Assembly: GCF_006442205.1 (NCBI RefSeq)
Contig: NZ_VFVR01000006.1
Coordinates: 186,001 to 250,000, forward strand
Length of the DNA stretch: 64,000 bases
From: Mesorhizobium sp. B2-3-12
GTDB lineage: Bacteria > Pseudomonadota > Alphaproteobacteria > Rhizobiales > Rhizobiaceae
Direction of reading: 5' to 3'
In this document: in pieces, positions 36,497-44,121 of the stretch
Layout: each line of letters begins with the position of its first letter
Numbering within the stretch: the stretch's first letter is position 1
Program-made: the position numbers and the translations under genes
The notes under the pieces: model-generated
Seen by the model: only the letters and a program-made list of their open reading frames with translations
The model's database searches: none
What the model was told of the DNA's origin: nothing

Positions 36497-37129
36497 ATGG
36501 TCACTGACACCGAGTTCATCCGCGAAAGCATCAGCCAGGGCTGCGTGATGCTTGCCGATGACGAGTTCTCCATCGACAGGCTGGTGAAATATGTCGGCAA
36601 CGGGAGGGTGCGGTGGCACGTCGAGTTTCGTGGGCATCGCATTGAGTTCACGACCGGCCAGCTCAAGAAGCAACCTACCTTCCGAAGGAAGGTGCTCGAA
36701 CAGGCCGGTGTCCTGCCGCCGCAGCGTGCCGGGGCCAGCTACAGGCGATGGGCTATCGACCTGCGAAAGAATGCCGTCGAACTTCCCTGGCGGGATAGGC
36801 CGGTCGATGCCGGTTTCGCCGTAGACGGGCTTGTCAGCCATGGCGGCGACCGCTGGACTGTTGACTACCAAGGCAAGGCAATCAAGTTCACGACGACCAA
36901 ACTCCGCCGGCAAACCAGTTTCCGCAAGAGGATGCTGCTCAAGGCCAAGGTGCTGCCGCCGCGGTTGGACGCGGCTGCCTATCGGAAGTGGATGGACTGG
37001 CTGATTCAAAACGCGGCGGAGGCTGCTCCGCAGCCCGGCGATGAAGTGATGACCGAGAAAAGCTGGCTTGACGACCTGCCGGACCTGGCTGGCTGGCGAA
37101 ACGAACCGGCGCCCGGAGGGACAAAATAA
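36497..37129 (+). CDS. unknown protein with internally duplicated domain
   Basis: A 210-residue protein I do not recognise. It contains two related blocks of about 60 residues. The first has HVEFRGHRIEFTTGQLKKQ, FRRKVLEQAGVLPP and YRRWAIDLRKNAVE; the second has TVDYQGKAIKFTTTKLRRQ, FRKRMLLKAKVLPP and YRKWMDWLIQNAAE. Such a pattern, with a beta hairpin, basic helix and Trp helix, recalls small domains I have seen next to phage and plasmid replication proteins, but that is an impression only. The ATG at 36497 follows tRNA-Gln by 99 bp, a classic integration position, though no att duplicate of the tRNA end is visible. Codon and base usage do not obviously differ from the neighbours. Confidence 0.7.
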   Translation: MVTDTEFIRESISQGCVMLADDEFSIDRLVKYVGNGRVRWHVEFRGHRIEFTTGQLKKQPTFRRKVLEQAGVLPPQRAGASYRRWAIDLRKNAVELPWRDRPVDAGFAVDGLVSHGGDRWTVDYQGKAIKFTTTKLRRQTSFRKRMLLKAKVLPPRLDAAAYRKWMDWLIQNAAEAAPQPGDEVMTEKSWLDDLPDLAGWRNEPAPGGTK

Positions 37130-37192
37130 GGGCGGCGGGCCAGAAAGGAATCTGGTCTGGATTGCAATCGACAACAGTTGGAACGAGAATTC

Positions 37193-38878
37193 ATGGACCG
37201 CTTTGACCTTGGCACCTACCGACGCTCGATCTCCACCCGCTCCGCCGAGACCCAGCGCTGGTTCGATATCGGGCTCAACTGGTGCTACGGCTTCAACCAC
37301 GAGGAAGGCATCAAGTGCTTTGAGAAGGCGCTGGAGACCGATCCGGATTGCCCGATGGTCCACTGGGGCATCTCCTACGCGGCCGGGCCTTTCTACAATC
37401 TCACCTGGAAGGAGCATGGCGAAGCCGAGGCCGAGAGTGCGACCAGGCGCTGCTTCGAGCACGTCCAGTTGGCGCGTGCCAGCGTGGCCGCCGCTGGCGA
37501 CGTCGAAAGGCAACTGATCGAAGCGCTGGCTTGCCGCTTCCAGAAGCCGCACCGGGTGAGCCCGCAGGAATTCGAGCAATGGGATGATGCCTATGCCGCC
37601 GCGATGCGGCGGGTCTATCAGAACTTTCCCGACGATCATGACGTGATGGCGCTGTTCGTCGAGGCGATGATGATGCGGACCGTGCGGCGCCTGTGGGACC
37701 TCAAGACCGGTGAACCGGCGCCTAATTCCGATGTCGTCGAGGCGCTGGACGTCTGCGAGCGCTCGATCCGGCTCGCCGACGAGGCCGGCATCGCCCAGCA
37801 TCCCGCGATCGTCCATTTGCACATCCATCTCCTGGAAATGTCCACCATGCCCGAACGCGGCATCCGCTCGGCCGACCTGCTCGGCGAGATGTGCCCCGAT
37901 GCCGGGCACATGAACCACATGCCGGGGCATATCTATGTGCTGTGCGGAGATTATGAGAAGGCCAGGCTTGCCAGCGAGAAGGCGGTGCGCGCCAACGACC
38001 TTTATCTCGCCTATGCGGACGAGCCGACCTACTACCTGCTCGGCTGCTGCCACGATCTGCACCTGATGATGTTCACCTGCATGTTGTCAGGCCAATACCG
38101 CCCGGCACGGTGGGCCGCGAACGAGGTGCGCCGCCTGGTGACGCGCGATGTGGTCAGCATGCCCGACCGGCCAAAGCTCACCCAGACGGTCGAAGGCTAT
38201 CACGCAATGAAATCGCATGTTGAGGTGCGCTTCGGCCGCTGGCGGGAGATCATCGACGAGCCGATGGCAGCGGGGCCGGATCTCTATGTGCTGACCGCTG
38301 CCATGCAGCACTACGCCAAGGGCGTCGCGCATGCGACGCTGAGACAGTTCGCCGAAGCCGAGCGGGAGCGAGAACGGTTCCACCTGCATCTCGAAGGCAT
38401 CCCAGCCGAGCGCCGTTTTCTCAGCAACCCGGCCCGCGCCTCGCTTGCCGTCGGTGCGGCCTTGCTCGACGGTGAGCTTGCCTATCATCAGGGCCGGCAC
38501 GAGGAGGCCTATGGTCATCTCAAGCGCGCGGTCGAGATGGACGACAATCTGTCCTACACCGAGCCGTGGGCCTGGATGCACCCGCCGCGCCATGCGCTGG
38601 CGGCGCTGCTTCTCGACCAGGGCCATGCGGCGGAAGCCGAGCAGGTCTATCGCGACGATCTGGGGCTGAGCGGCAGGGTGCAGCGCTGCGCCCAGCACCC
38701 GGACAATGTCTGGGCGCTGCACGGGCTGGTGGAATGTTTGAGCCGGCGCGGCGAGGCTGAGGAATTGCCGGCGATGCAGTCAAGGCTTGCCGCGGCGCTG
38801 GCCAGGGCCGATGTGCCGATCACTTCGTCCTGCCTGTGCCGGACGAGCGTGCAATCAGGGGCAAGCTGCTGTCATTGA
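37193..38878 (+). CDS. tetratricopeptide-repeat protein
   Basis: A 561-residue cytoplasmic protein made of TPR-like helical repeats. Segments such as WCYGFNHEEGIKCFEKALET near residue 30 and AYHQGRHEEAYGHLKRAVEM near 430 are typical. Several His/Asp-rich stretches (HLHIHLLEM, GHMNHMPGHIYV) are unusual for a pure scaffold and could bind metal. The C-terminus is cysteine-rich, with CLCR and a final CCH. The start is the ATG at 37193; a nearby ATG at 37178 adds only five residues. It follows the duplicated-domain gene by 63 bp and converges with the lyxose isomerase-like gene. The partner is unknown. Confidence 0.78.
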   Translation: MDRFDLGTYRRSISTRSAETQRWFDIGLNWCYGFNHEEGIKCFEKALETDPDCPMVHWGISYAAGPFYNLTWKEHGEAEAESATRRCFEHVQLARASVAAAGDVERQLIEALACRFQKPHRVSPQEFEQWDDAYAAAMRRVYQNFPDDHDVMALFVEAMMMRTVRRLWDLKTGEPAPNSDVVEALDVCERSIRLADEAGIAQHPAIVHLHIHLLEMSTMPERGIRSADLLGEMCPDAGHMNHMPGHIYVLCGDYEKARLASEKAVRANDLYLAYADEPTYYLLGCCHDLHLMMFTCMLSGQYRPARWAANEVRRLVTRDVVSMPDRPKLTQTVEGYHAMKSHVEVRFGRWREIIDEPMAAGPDLYVLTAAMQHYAKGVAHATLRQFAEAERERERFHLHLEGIPAERRFLSNPARASLAVGAALLDGELAYHQGRHEEAYGHLKRAVEMDDNLSYTEPWAWMHPPRHALAALLLDQGHAAEAEQVYRDDLGLSGRVQRCAQHPDNVWALHGLVECLSRRGEAEELPAMQSRLAAALARADVPITSSCLCRTSVQSGASCCH

Positions 38879-38892
38879 GCGTGGCGCCTGAA

Positions 38893-39579
38893 CTAGGCCA
38901 GCCACTTCTCGTAATCCGCCACCAGAAGGTGGAGGGGAGCGACGTCCTCTTCGATGTTGGAGAAACGGCCGATGGGCTCGCGGAAGACATTGTCGGTGAG
39001 GTCGTCGTTGACGGTCGAGACCTCGCCGATCAGCACGTCCTTGCCCTCGGCCCAGAAGGCATGCCAGACGCCAGGCATCAGCGTGACGCTCTGGCCCGGA
39101 TCGAGCTTCAGGAGCCCGCCGGCCGGCAGCCTGTGGATGGTGCCGTCGACAGGCACCGAAACCTCGGCCCTGGGGTCGATGCCGCCATCACGATCATGCA
39201 TGAACAGTTCCAGCACCAGCTTGCCGCCACCCCGGTTGATGATATCCTCGGCCTTGACGTTGTGGCGGTGCATCGGCGACAGCTGGTCCTTGCGCGAGAT
39301 CATGATCTTCTCGGCGTAGAGCATGCCCATGCCCTTCTTCATGTCCTCGTACCGGCCATTGCGGGTGGTGAACAGGAACAGGCCAAGTTCGTGGAACTTC
39401 TCCTGGCCGTAATCGGTGATATCCCAGCCCATCCGCGAGGTGTGGATGGCCGAGGAGTCGACCTGGCGCGCCTTCATTTCTTCCGGCGACCAGTAGGCGA
39501 AGGGCGGCATGACGTAGCCGAACGAGCGGATGAAAGCGTCGGCTTCGCGGATGATTTCGTTGATGGCGGAGCGTTTCAT
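38893..39579 (-). CDS. D-lyxose/D-mannose isomerase-like cupin
   Basis: A 228-residue cupin enzyme of the D-lyxose isomerase family (PF07385), interconverting ketose and aldose sugars with a divalent metal. The metal-binding cupin motif MHRHNVKAEDIINRGGGKL is near residue 100, and the second, GVWHAFWAEGKD, near 175. AEKIMISRKDQLSP is also family-typical. GAAGGG precedes the ATG at 39579. It is divergent from the D-threonine aldolase-like gene at 39764, with 184 bp between, hinting at a shared sugar or amino-acid catabolic context. No regulator is adjacent. Confidence 0.84.
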   Translation of the reverse strand: MKRSAINEIIREADAFIRSFGYVMPPFAYWSPEEMKARQVDSSAIHTSRMGWDITDYGQEKFHELGLFLFTTRNGRYEDMKKGMGMLYAEKIMISRKDQLSPMHRHNVKAEDIINRGGGKLVLELFMHDRDGGIDPRAEVSVPVDGTIHRLPAGGLLKLDPGQSVTLMPGVWHAFWAEGKDVLIGEVSTVNDDLTDNVFREPIGRFSNIEEDVAPLHLLVADYEKWLA

Positions 39580-39763
39580 GATCGTGACCCTTCGTGTAGA
39601 TTTTTCCGACAATCGCATAGCCGAACGCCGCTGCGGTGTCGATCCATCTTGCCCGTTCGAGCCTTGCGCGTCCCGCGCATGGCCCACCGATCCAGCCTGC
39701 TGGCCGCATGACATCGCCGGCTTTCAGGCTCATAACGCCTGCGGACTCCACGGGATATAGCCG

Positions 39764-40822
39764 ATGCCGACCATCCATGATCTCGATACGCCGTCGATCC
39801 TCATCGACGTCGCGCGCGCCGAAGCCAACATTGCGCGCGCGCAGGCCCATGCCGACAAGAACGGACTGAAGCTCAGGCCGCACATCAAGACGCACAAGCT
39901 GCCTTATTGGGCAAAGAAGCAAGTGGCGGCGGGTGCCGTCGGCATCACTTGCCAGAAGATCGGCGAGGCCGAGGTGATGGCCGATGCCGGGCTGACGGAT
40001 ATCTTTCTCCCCTACAACATCCTTGGGCGCGCCAAGCTCGAACGGCTGCAGGCGCTGCACGGCCGCGTCACGCTGTCGGTCACGGCCGACAGCGTGCAGA
40101 CGCTGGAGGGGCTCGCCGCCACCTTCACCGATACCCGGCATCCGCTATCGGTCCTGGTCGAATGCGACACCGGCATGGGGCGCTGCGGCGTGCAGACGGC
40201 CGATGAGGCGGTTGCGCTGGCGAGAGTGATCGACCAGGCTGGCGGTCTCGCCTTTGGCGGGCTGATGACCTATCCGGCCGCCGGCCGCGCGGCTGAAGCC
40301 GAAGCCTGGCTTGCCGAAGCCAAACAGGCGCTGGCCACTTCAGGGCTCGCGTGTGAGCGCATCTCCAGCGGCGGCACGCCGGATATGTGGCGTTGCGCCG
40401 ATGCCTCAGTCGTCACCGAATACCGGCCCGGCACCTATATCTATCTCGACCGCTACCAGGTCGCCAAAGGCGTCGGCACGACAGACGATTGCGCGCTGAC
40501 GGTGCTCGCGACCGTGGTCAGCCATCCGACAGCAACGCGCGCCATTCTCGATAGCGGCAGCAAGGCCCTTTCCAGCGATACGCTGGGGCTAAAGGACTTT
40601 GGAGAGTTGATGGGCGTGCCGGGGGCGCTGGTGACGGGCCTGAGCGAGGAGCACGGCACGGTCACGCTTTCGGGCGACGGCAAGCTGCGCATCGGCGAGC
40701 GCGTTCGCGTGGTGCCCGACCATTGCTGCGTCGTCACCAATCTGTTCAACGACGTCAACCTGATCGACGGTGAAAAGGTGCTGGAAACACTGCCGGTGGC
40801 AGCGCGCGGACTGATGGGGTGA
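39764..40822 (+). CDS. D-threonine aldolase/D-serine dehydratase-like PLP enzyme
   Basis: A 352-residue fold-type III PLP enzyme of the D-threonine aldolase/D-serine dehydratase family. An N-terminal alanine-racemase-like barrel carries the Schiff-base lysine, Lys42, in RPHIKTHK. It also has VECDTGMGRCGV near residue 130 and SSGGTPDMWR near 205. The C-terminal beta domain has the metal-site motif VPDHCCVVTNLFND near 320. It likely cleaves or dehydrates beta-hydroxy-D-amino acids; which substrate is not decided by sequence. It is divergent from the lyxose isomerase-like gene. The downstream gap holds a mosaic repeat. Confidence 0.85.
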   Translation: MPTIHDLDTPSILIDVARAEANIARAQAHADKNGLKLRPHIKTHKLPYWAKKQVAAGAVGITCQKIGEAEVMADAGLTDIFLPYNILGRAKLERLQALHGRVTLSVTADSVQTLEGLAATFTDTRHPLSVLVECDTGMGRCGVQTADEAVALARVIDQAGGLAFGGLMTYPAAGRAAEAEAWLAEAKQALATSGLACERISSGGTPDMWRCADASVVTEYRPGTYIYLDRYQVAKGVGTTDDCALTVLATVVSHPTATRAILDSGSKALSSDTLGLKDFGELMGVPGALVTGLSEEHGTVTLSGDGKLRIGERVRVVPDHCCVVTNLFNDVNLIDGEKVLETLPVAARGLMG

Positions 40823-40852
40823 GCGGCCTTCCTTTTCCACCTTGCCACGTGG

Positions 40853-41021
40853 TTCCCCCAATCCGTCGCTGCTTCGCAGCGCCACCTTTCCCCCTCCGGA
40901 GGGAAAGGAAGGGAGCTTTCTTTTCTGGACGAGCGTTGACGGCAAAAAGCCTGGTGCCTTTCCTCTATCCCGTCGATCGGGAGAGAGGTGTCGAGCGAAG
41001 CTCGACGGAGTGGGGGTCGAC
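40853..41021. repeat. RIME-like intergenic palindromic mosaic C
   Basis: A second copy of the element at 33320-33469, with near-identical ends (ATCCGTCGCTGCTTCGCAGC on the left, CGAAGCTCGACGGAGTGGGG on the right) but a different 45-bp centre. It fills most of the space between the PLP-enzyme gene and ccmC. It lies downstream of both stop codons, so it could also help terminate the two convergent genes. Confidence 0.82.
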
Positions 41022-41119
41022 CTGCGCGGCATAAGACAATGAATTCGCCAAGCTGCCATGCACGCCATGGCCGAAGACCAGCTGCTTGGAAATTCCGTAG
41101 CTTCCCTTGTGAGAGAAGC

Positions 41120-41878
41120 TTAAGTCCGCTCCGCCTGCCGTGCCGCCACACGCCGCATGGCGATGACGCGGCGGCGTCGGATCTCCGTGCGCATGGCCAT
41201 CAGGTGCAGCGTGAAGAACAGCACCGTGAAGCCGACGGCCATCACCAGCAGCGGCCAGAGCAGGCTGGGATCGATGGTCGGGCCGCCGAGCCGGAACACC
41301 GAGGCCGGCTGGTGCAGCGTGTTCCACCAGTCGACCGAGAATTTGATGATCGGGATGTTGATGAAGCCGACCAGCGTTATGATGGCGGCGGCCCAGGCGG
41401 CGCGGCTGGCGTCATCCAGCGCGCGGGTCAGCGCGATGATGCCGAGATACATCAGGAACAGCACGAAGACCGAGGTCAGGCGGGCGTCCCAGACCCACCA
41501 GGTGCCCCACATCGGCTTGCCCCAGATCGAACCGGTGATCAGCGCCAGCGCGGTGAAGACCGCACCGATGGGGGCCGCCGATTTAAGCGCGACGTCGGCC
41601 AGCGGATGGCGCCAGACCAGCGTGCCAAGCGCGGAGACCGCCATCAGCGTGTAGCACATCATGGCGAGCCAGGCGAAAGGCACGTGGATGTACATGATGC
41701 GCACGGTGATGCCTTGCTGGAAATCCTCGGGCGCGGTGAAGCTCATATAGAAGCCAGCAGCGAGAACGAGCGTGGCGAGCGCCGCCAGCCACGGCACAAG
41801 CCTGTCCGCCAGCCCAACGAACCGGGTCGGATTGGCAAGATCGGTCCAGCCGCTCAGGCGTGAAGTCGTGTCACTCAT
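41120..41878 (-). CDS. ccmC: heme exporter permease CcmC
   Basis: A 252-residue, six-helix inner-membrane protein of cytochrome c maturation system I. It presents heme to CcmE in the periplasm. The tryptophan-rich heme-handling motif WGTWWVWDARLTS is near residue 125, and the conserved periplasmic histidines lie in IHVPFAW and TLHQPAS. Normally ccmA, ccmB and ccmD adjoin it. Here ndvA lies upstream and a mosaic repeat downstream, so the gene is isolated from its usual partners in this window. The ATG at 41878 is natural. Confidence 0.92.
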   Translation of the reverse strand: MSDTTSRLSGWTDLANPTRFVGLADRLVPWLAALATLVLAAGFYMSFTAPEDFQQGITVRIMYIHVPFAWLAMMCYTLMAVSALGTLVWRHPLADVALKSAAPIGAVFTALALITGSIWGKPMWGTWWVWDARLTSVFVLFLMYLGIIALTRALDDASRAAWAAAIITLVGFINIPIIKFSVDWWNTLHQPASVFRLGGPTIDPSLLWPLLVMAVGFTVLFFTLHLMAMRTEIRRRRVIAMRRVAARQAERT

Positions 41879-41942
41879 GCGACTTTACATAGACCGCCGA
41901 TGCGATTGGAGCAATCGAGCGGTGGTGTCGCGGCAGCTCTTA

Positions 41943-41966
41943 CCTTCTCCCACAAAGGGGAGAAGG
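41943..41966. terminator. hairpin between ndvA and ccmC
   Basis: CCTTCTCCC / GGGAGAAGG form a 9-bp stem around ACAAAG, 16 bp beyond the ndvA stop. It is the same hairpin block as in mosaic A. No U-tract follows, but the position suits transcription termination. Confidence 0.6.
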
Positions 41967-41981
41967 GAGAACTGTCATCGC

Positions 41982-43751
41982 TCAGGCCGCCTCGTGTACG
42001 GAGCGGCTGAGGCGGCGGACTTCCTCGTCGTTGAGCAGGCCGCCGGCGCGCAGCAGGCTGGCGAAACGGCCGTTGCGCAGCGACAGTTCGGCGAAGCCAC
42101 CCATCTCGATCACCCTGCCCTTGTCCATGAACACGACCAGATCGGCGTCGCGGACGGTGGTCAGGCGGTGGGCGATGATGAAGGTGGTGCGGTCGCGGCG
42201 CAATTCGTCGATGGCTTCCTTGACGCGATCCTCGGTCTCGACGTCGAGCGCGCTGGTCGCCTCGTCGAGCACCAGGATCGGAGCATCCTTCAGCACGGCA
42301 CGGGCAATGGCGATGCGCTGGCGCTCGCCGCCGGACAGCTGGCCGCCACGTTCGCCGACCACCGTGTCATAGCCATTGCTCTTGGACAGGATGAAATCCT
42401 GCGCCGCGGCCGCGGTGGCTGCGGCATGGATCTCGTCATTGGTCGCATCGGCGCGGCCGACACGGATATTGTCCTCGATCGAGCGGTTCAGCAATCCGGC
42501 ATCCTGGAACACGGTGGCGATCGAATGGCGCAGCGACTTGCGGGTCACGATGCGGGTATCGATGCCGTCGATCAGGATGCGACCGCTGGACGGCGAGAAG
42601 ACGCGCTGCAGCAAGTTGATGAGCGTGGTCTTGCCCGCACCCGTCGGTCCGACGATGGCGACGGTCTGGCCAGCCTGGACCTCGAAGGAGACATCGCTGA
42701 CGCCCTGCCCCGAATTGGCGAACTCGAAGCTGACATCCTCGAAACGGACATGGCCGGTGACATTGGCAAGATCGCGCAATCCATCCGGCTCGGCGGTGTC
42801 GGCGGCCGAGTCCTCAAGCTTGTAGAAATCCTCGAGCTTTGCGCGAGCTTCCGAAATCTGGTTCGCGAAAGCCGACATCTGGTCGAGCCGCGAGATCAGG
42901 AGCGTGGCGAAGCCGGTGAAGGCGATGACGTCGCCGATGCGCAGCTGGCCGTGGGTGACCAGATAGGCGCCGATCAGAAGCACCACCATCATCGAGATCG
43001 TCGACGACAGGCGATTGAGCGCATTGGCGATAGCCCACCAGTCCAGCACCGGGTTCTGCGCGTCGAGCAGGTTCTTGACGTAGCCGCGCAGCGTCTCCGC
43101 CTCATGACCGAGACGGTTGTAGCTCTGCAGCACGGCGACGTTGCTCACCGAGTCCGTCACATGCGCGAACACCTTGTGATAGTGGCGCTCGACGGCGGCT
43201 TGGCCTTCCTTGGTGCGCTTCATCACCAGGCGGCCGATGCCGACATAGAGAACGCCGAGGACGAGCAGGACCATTGACATGCGCACATCCATGCTGAGCG
43301 CGGTCGGAACCAGCAGGACGAGTGCAACAGCCGTGGACAAATGCTGGCGCATGAATTCGAGCCAAAGGCTGAACAGCGTCTCGACGGCGCGCAACAGCGT
43401 ATGGAGGGCGTTGGAGGTGCCGCGCTGGTGATGCCAGGCGAGCGGCATGGTGATGACGCGCTCGAAGGACTGGCACAGCACTTCGCTGCGCCGAGCGTGC
43501 GCGAACCGGTCGGCACCGCGCGCCACCAGCACGAAAGCGAGAACATTGAAGGCGCCGATGCCGGCCCAGACCGCAAGCGTGGAGAAGACCGAACCCTTGT
43601 TGGCAATCGCGTCGATGACCCGGCCAAACATGATCGGCTCGAGGATCGCGATGGCTGCGAGAGCGACGTTGGCCGCACAGATCAGCGCGACGCGCTTCTT
43701 GTCGGCAGCCAGATACCCCAGCGCTCTCCAATAGATCTGCAGAAGTGACAC
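41982..43751 (-). CDS. ndvA: cyclic beta-1,2-glucan ABC exporter
   Basis: A 589-residue fused permease-ATPase of the NdvA/ChvA family. It carries cyclic beta-1,2-glucan from the cytoplasm to the periplasm. Six membrane segments fill about residues 20-290. The ATPase domain has Walker A GPTGAGKTT, signature LSGGERQRIAIARA and Walker B ILVLDEATSALD. The start is a GTG at 43751 (MSLLQIYWRALGYLAADKK), with GGAG nine bases upstream. It lies downstream of ndvB on the same strand with a 370-bp gap that may hold its own promoter. Together they supply periplasmic glucan needed for hypo-osmotic growth and host interaction. Confidence 0.93.
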   Translation of the reverse strand: MSLLQIYWRALGYLAADKKRVALICAANVALAAIAILEPIMFGRVIDAIANKGSVFSTLAVWAGIGAFNVLAFVLVARGADRFAHARRSEVLCQSFERVITMPLAWHHQRGTSNALHTLLRAVETLFSLWLEFMRQHLSTAVALVLLVPTALSMDVRMSMVLLVLGVLYVGIGRLVMKRTKEGQAAVERHYHKVFAHVTDSVSNVAVLQSYNRLGHEAETLRGYVKNLLDAQNPVLDWWAIANALNRLSSTISMMVVLLIGAYLVTHGQLRIGDVIAFTGFATLLISRLDQMSAFANQISEARAKLEDFYKLEDSAADTAEPDGLRDLANVTGHVRFEDVSFEFANSGQGVSDVSFEVQAGQTVAIVGPTGAGKTTLINLLQRVFSPSSGRILIDGIDTRIVTRKSLRHSIATVFQDAGLLNRSIEDNIRVGRADATNDEIHAAATAAAAQDFILSKSNGYDTVVGERGGQLSGGERQRIAIARAVLKDAPILVLDEATSALDVETEDRVKEAIDELRRDRTTFIIAHRLTTVRDADLVVFMDKGRVIEMGGFAELSLRNGRFASLLRAGGLLNDEEVRRLSRSVHEAA

Positions 43752-44121
43752 TTCAGCTACTCCGCCAACATTCTATTGTGCCCAATACCAATATTGTGCA
43801 CTGCACCATTCCTGACACGTAACGGTTGATGCGTCGCAAAACAATGCCCGTCTATCGCTTCCGTTCCCATTTAGCGAACAAAACATGACGACGATACGAA
43901 ATCTGGCGTGATCACCTAACGGATTGAGATAAAAGGTGAAATGCCAGCGTTGCGGCAAAATCATGGCAGCGGCCTAGCGTTGCCACATTTTTAATCACCG
44001 TAAGCCGGAGAGGTCGGTTCCAAGGCGCGCGGCCGACGCCGCCCCGGATCCCGCGCAAGTAACGGGACGCAGCTTCGCGCGTCCCGAAGGACGCACGAGC
44101 CGGTGACCCAACCTGTTGATT
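43752..44121. other. ndvB-ndvA intergenic region
   Basis: A 370-bp non-coding stretch. Its ndvB-proximal end has a strong hairpin (44063-44086). The rest is more AT-rich than the surroundings and probably carries the ndvA promoter. Short palindromes such as CAATATTG and GTGCAC sit 35-50 bp upstream of the ndvA GTG. No gene is visible in it. Confidence 0.5.
44063..44086 (-). terminator. hairpin after ndvB
   Basis: CGGGACGC / GCGTCCCG form a perfect 8-bp stem around an 8-nt loop, 35 bp beyond the ndvB stop. There is no strong U-tract on the minus strand, so termination may be partial, allowing some read-through to ndvA. Confidence 0.6.

Noticed and set aside
36324..37129. tRNA-Gln plus adjacent gene considered as an integrated island
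   Set aside because: No integrase and no second copy of the tRNA 3' end were seen within the window.
40589..41068. A frame downstream of ccmC that might have been ccmD
   Set aside because: It lacks a hydrophobic helix and reads through mosaic repeat C into the opposite strand of the PLP-enzyme gene.
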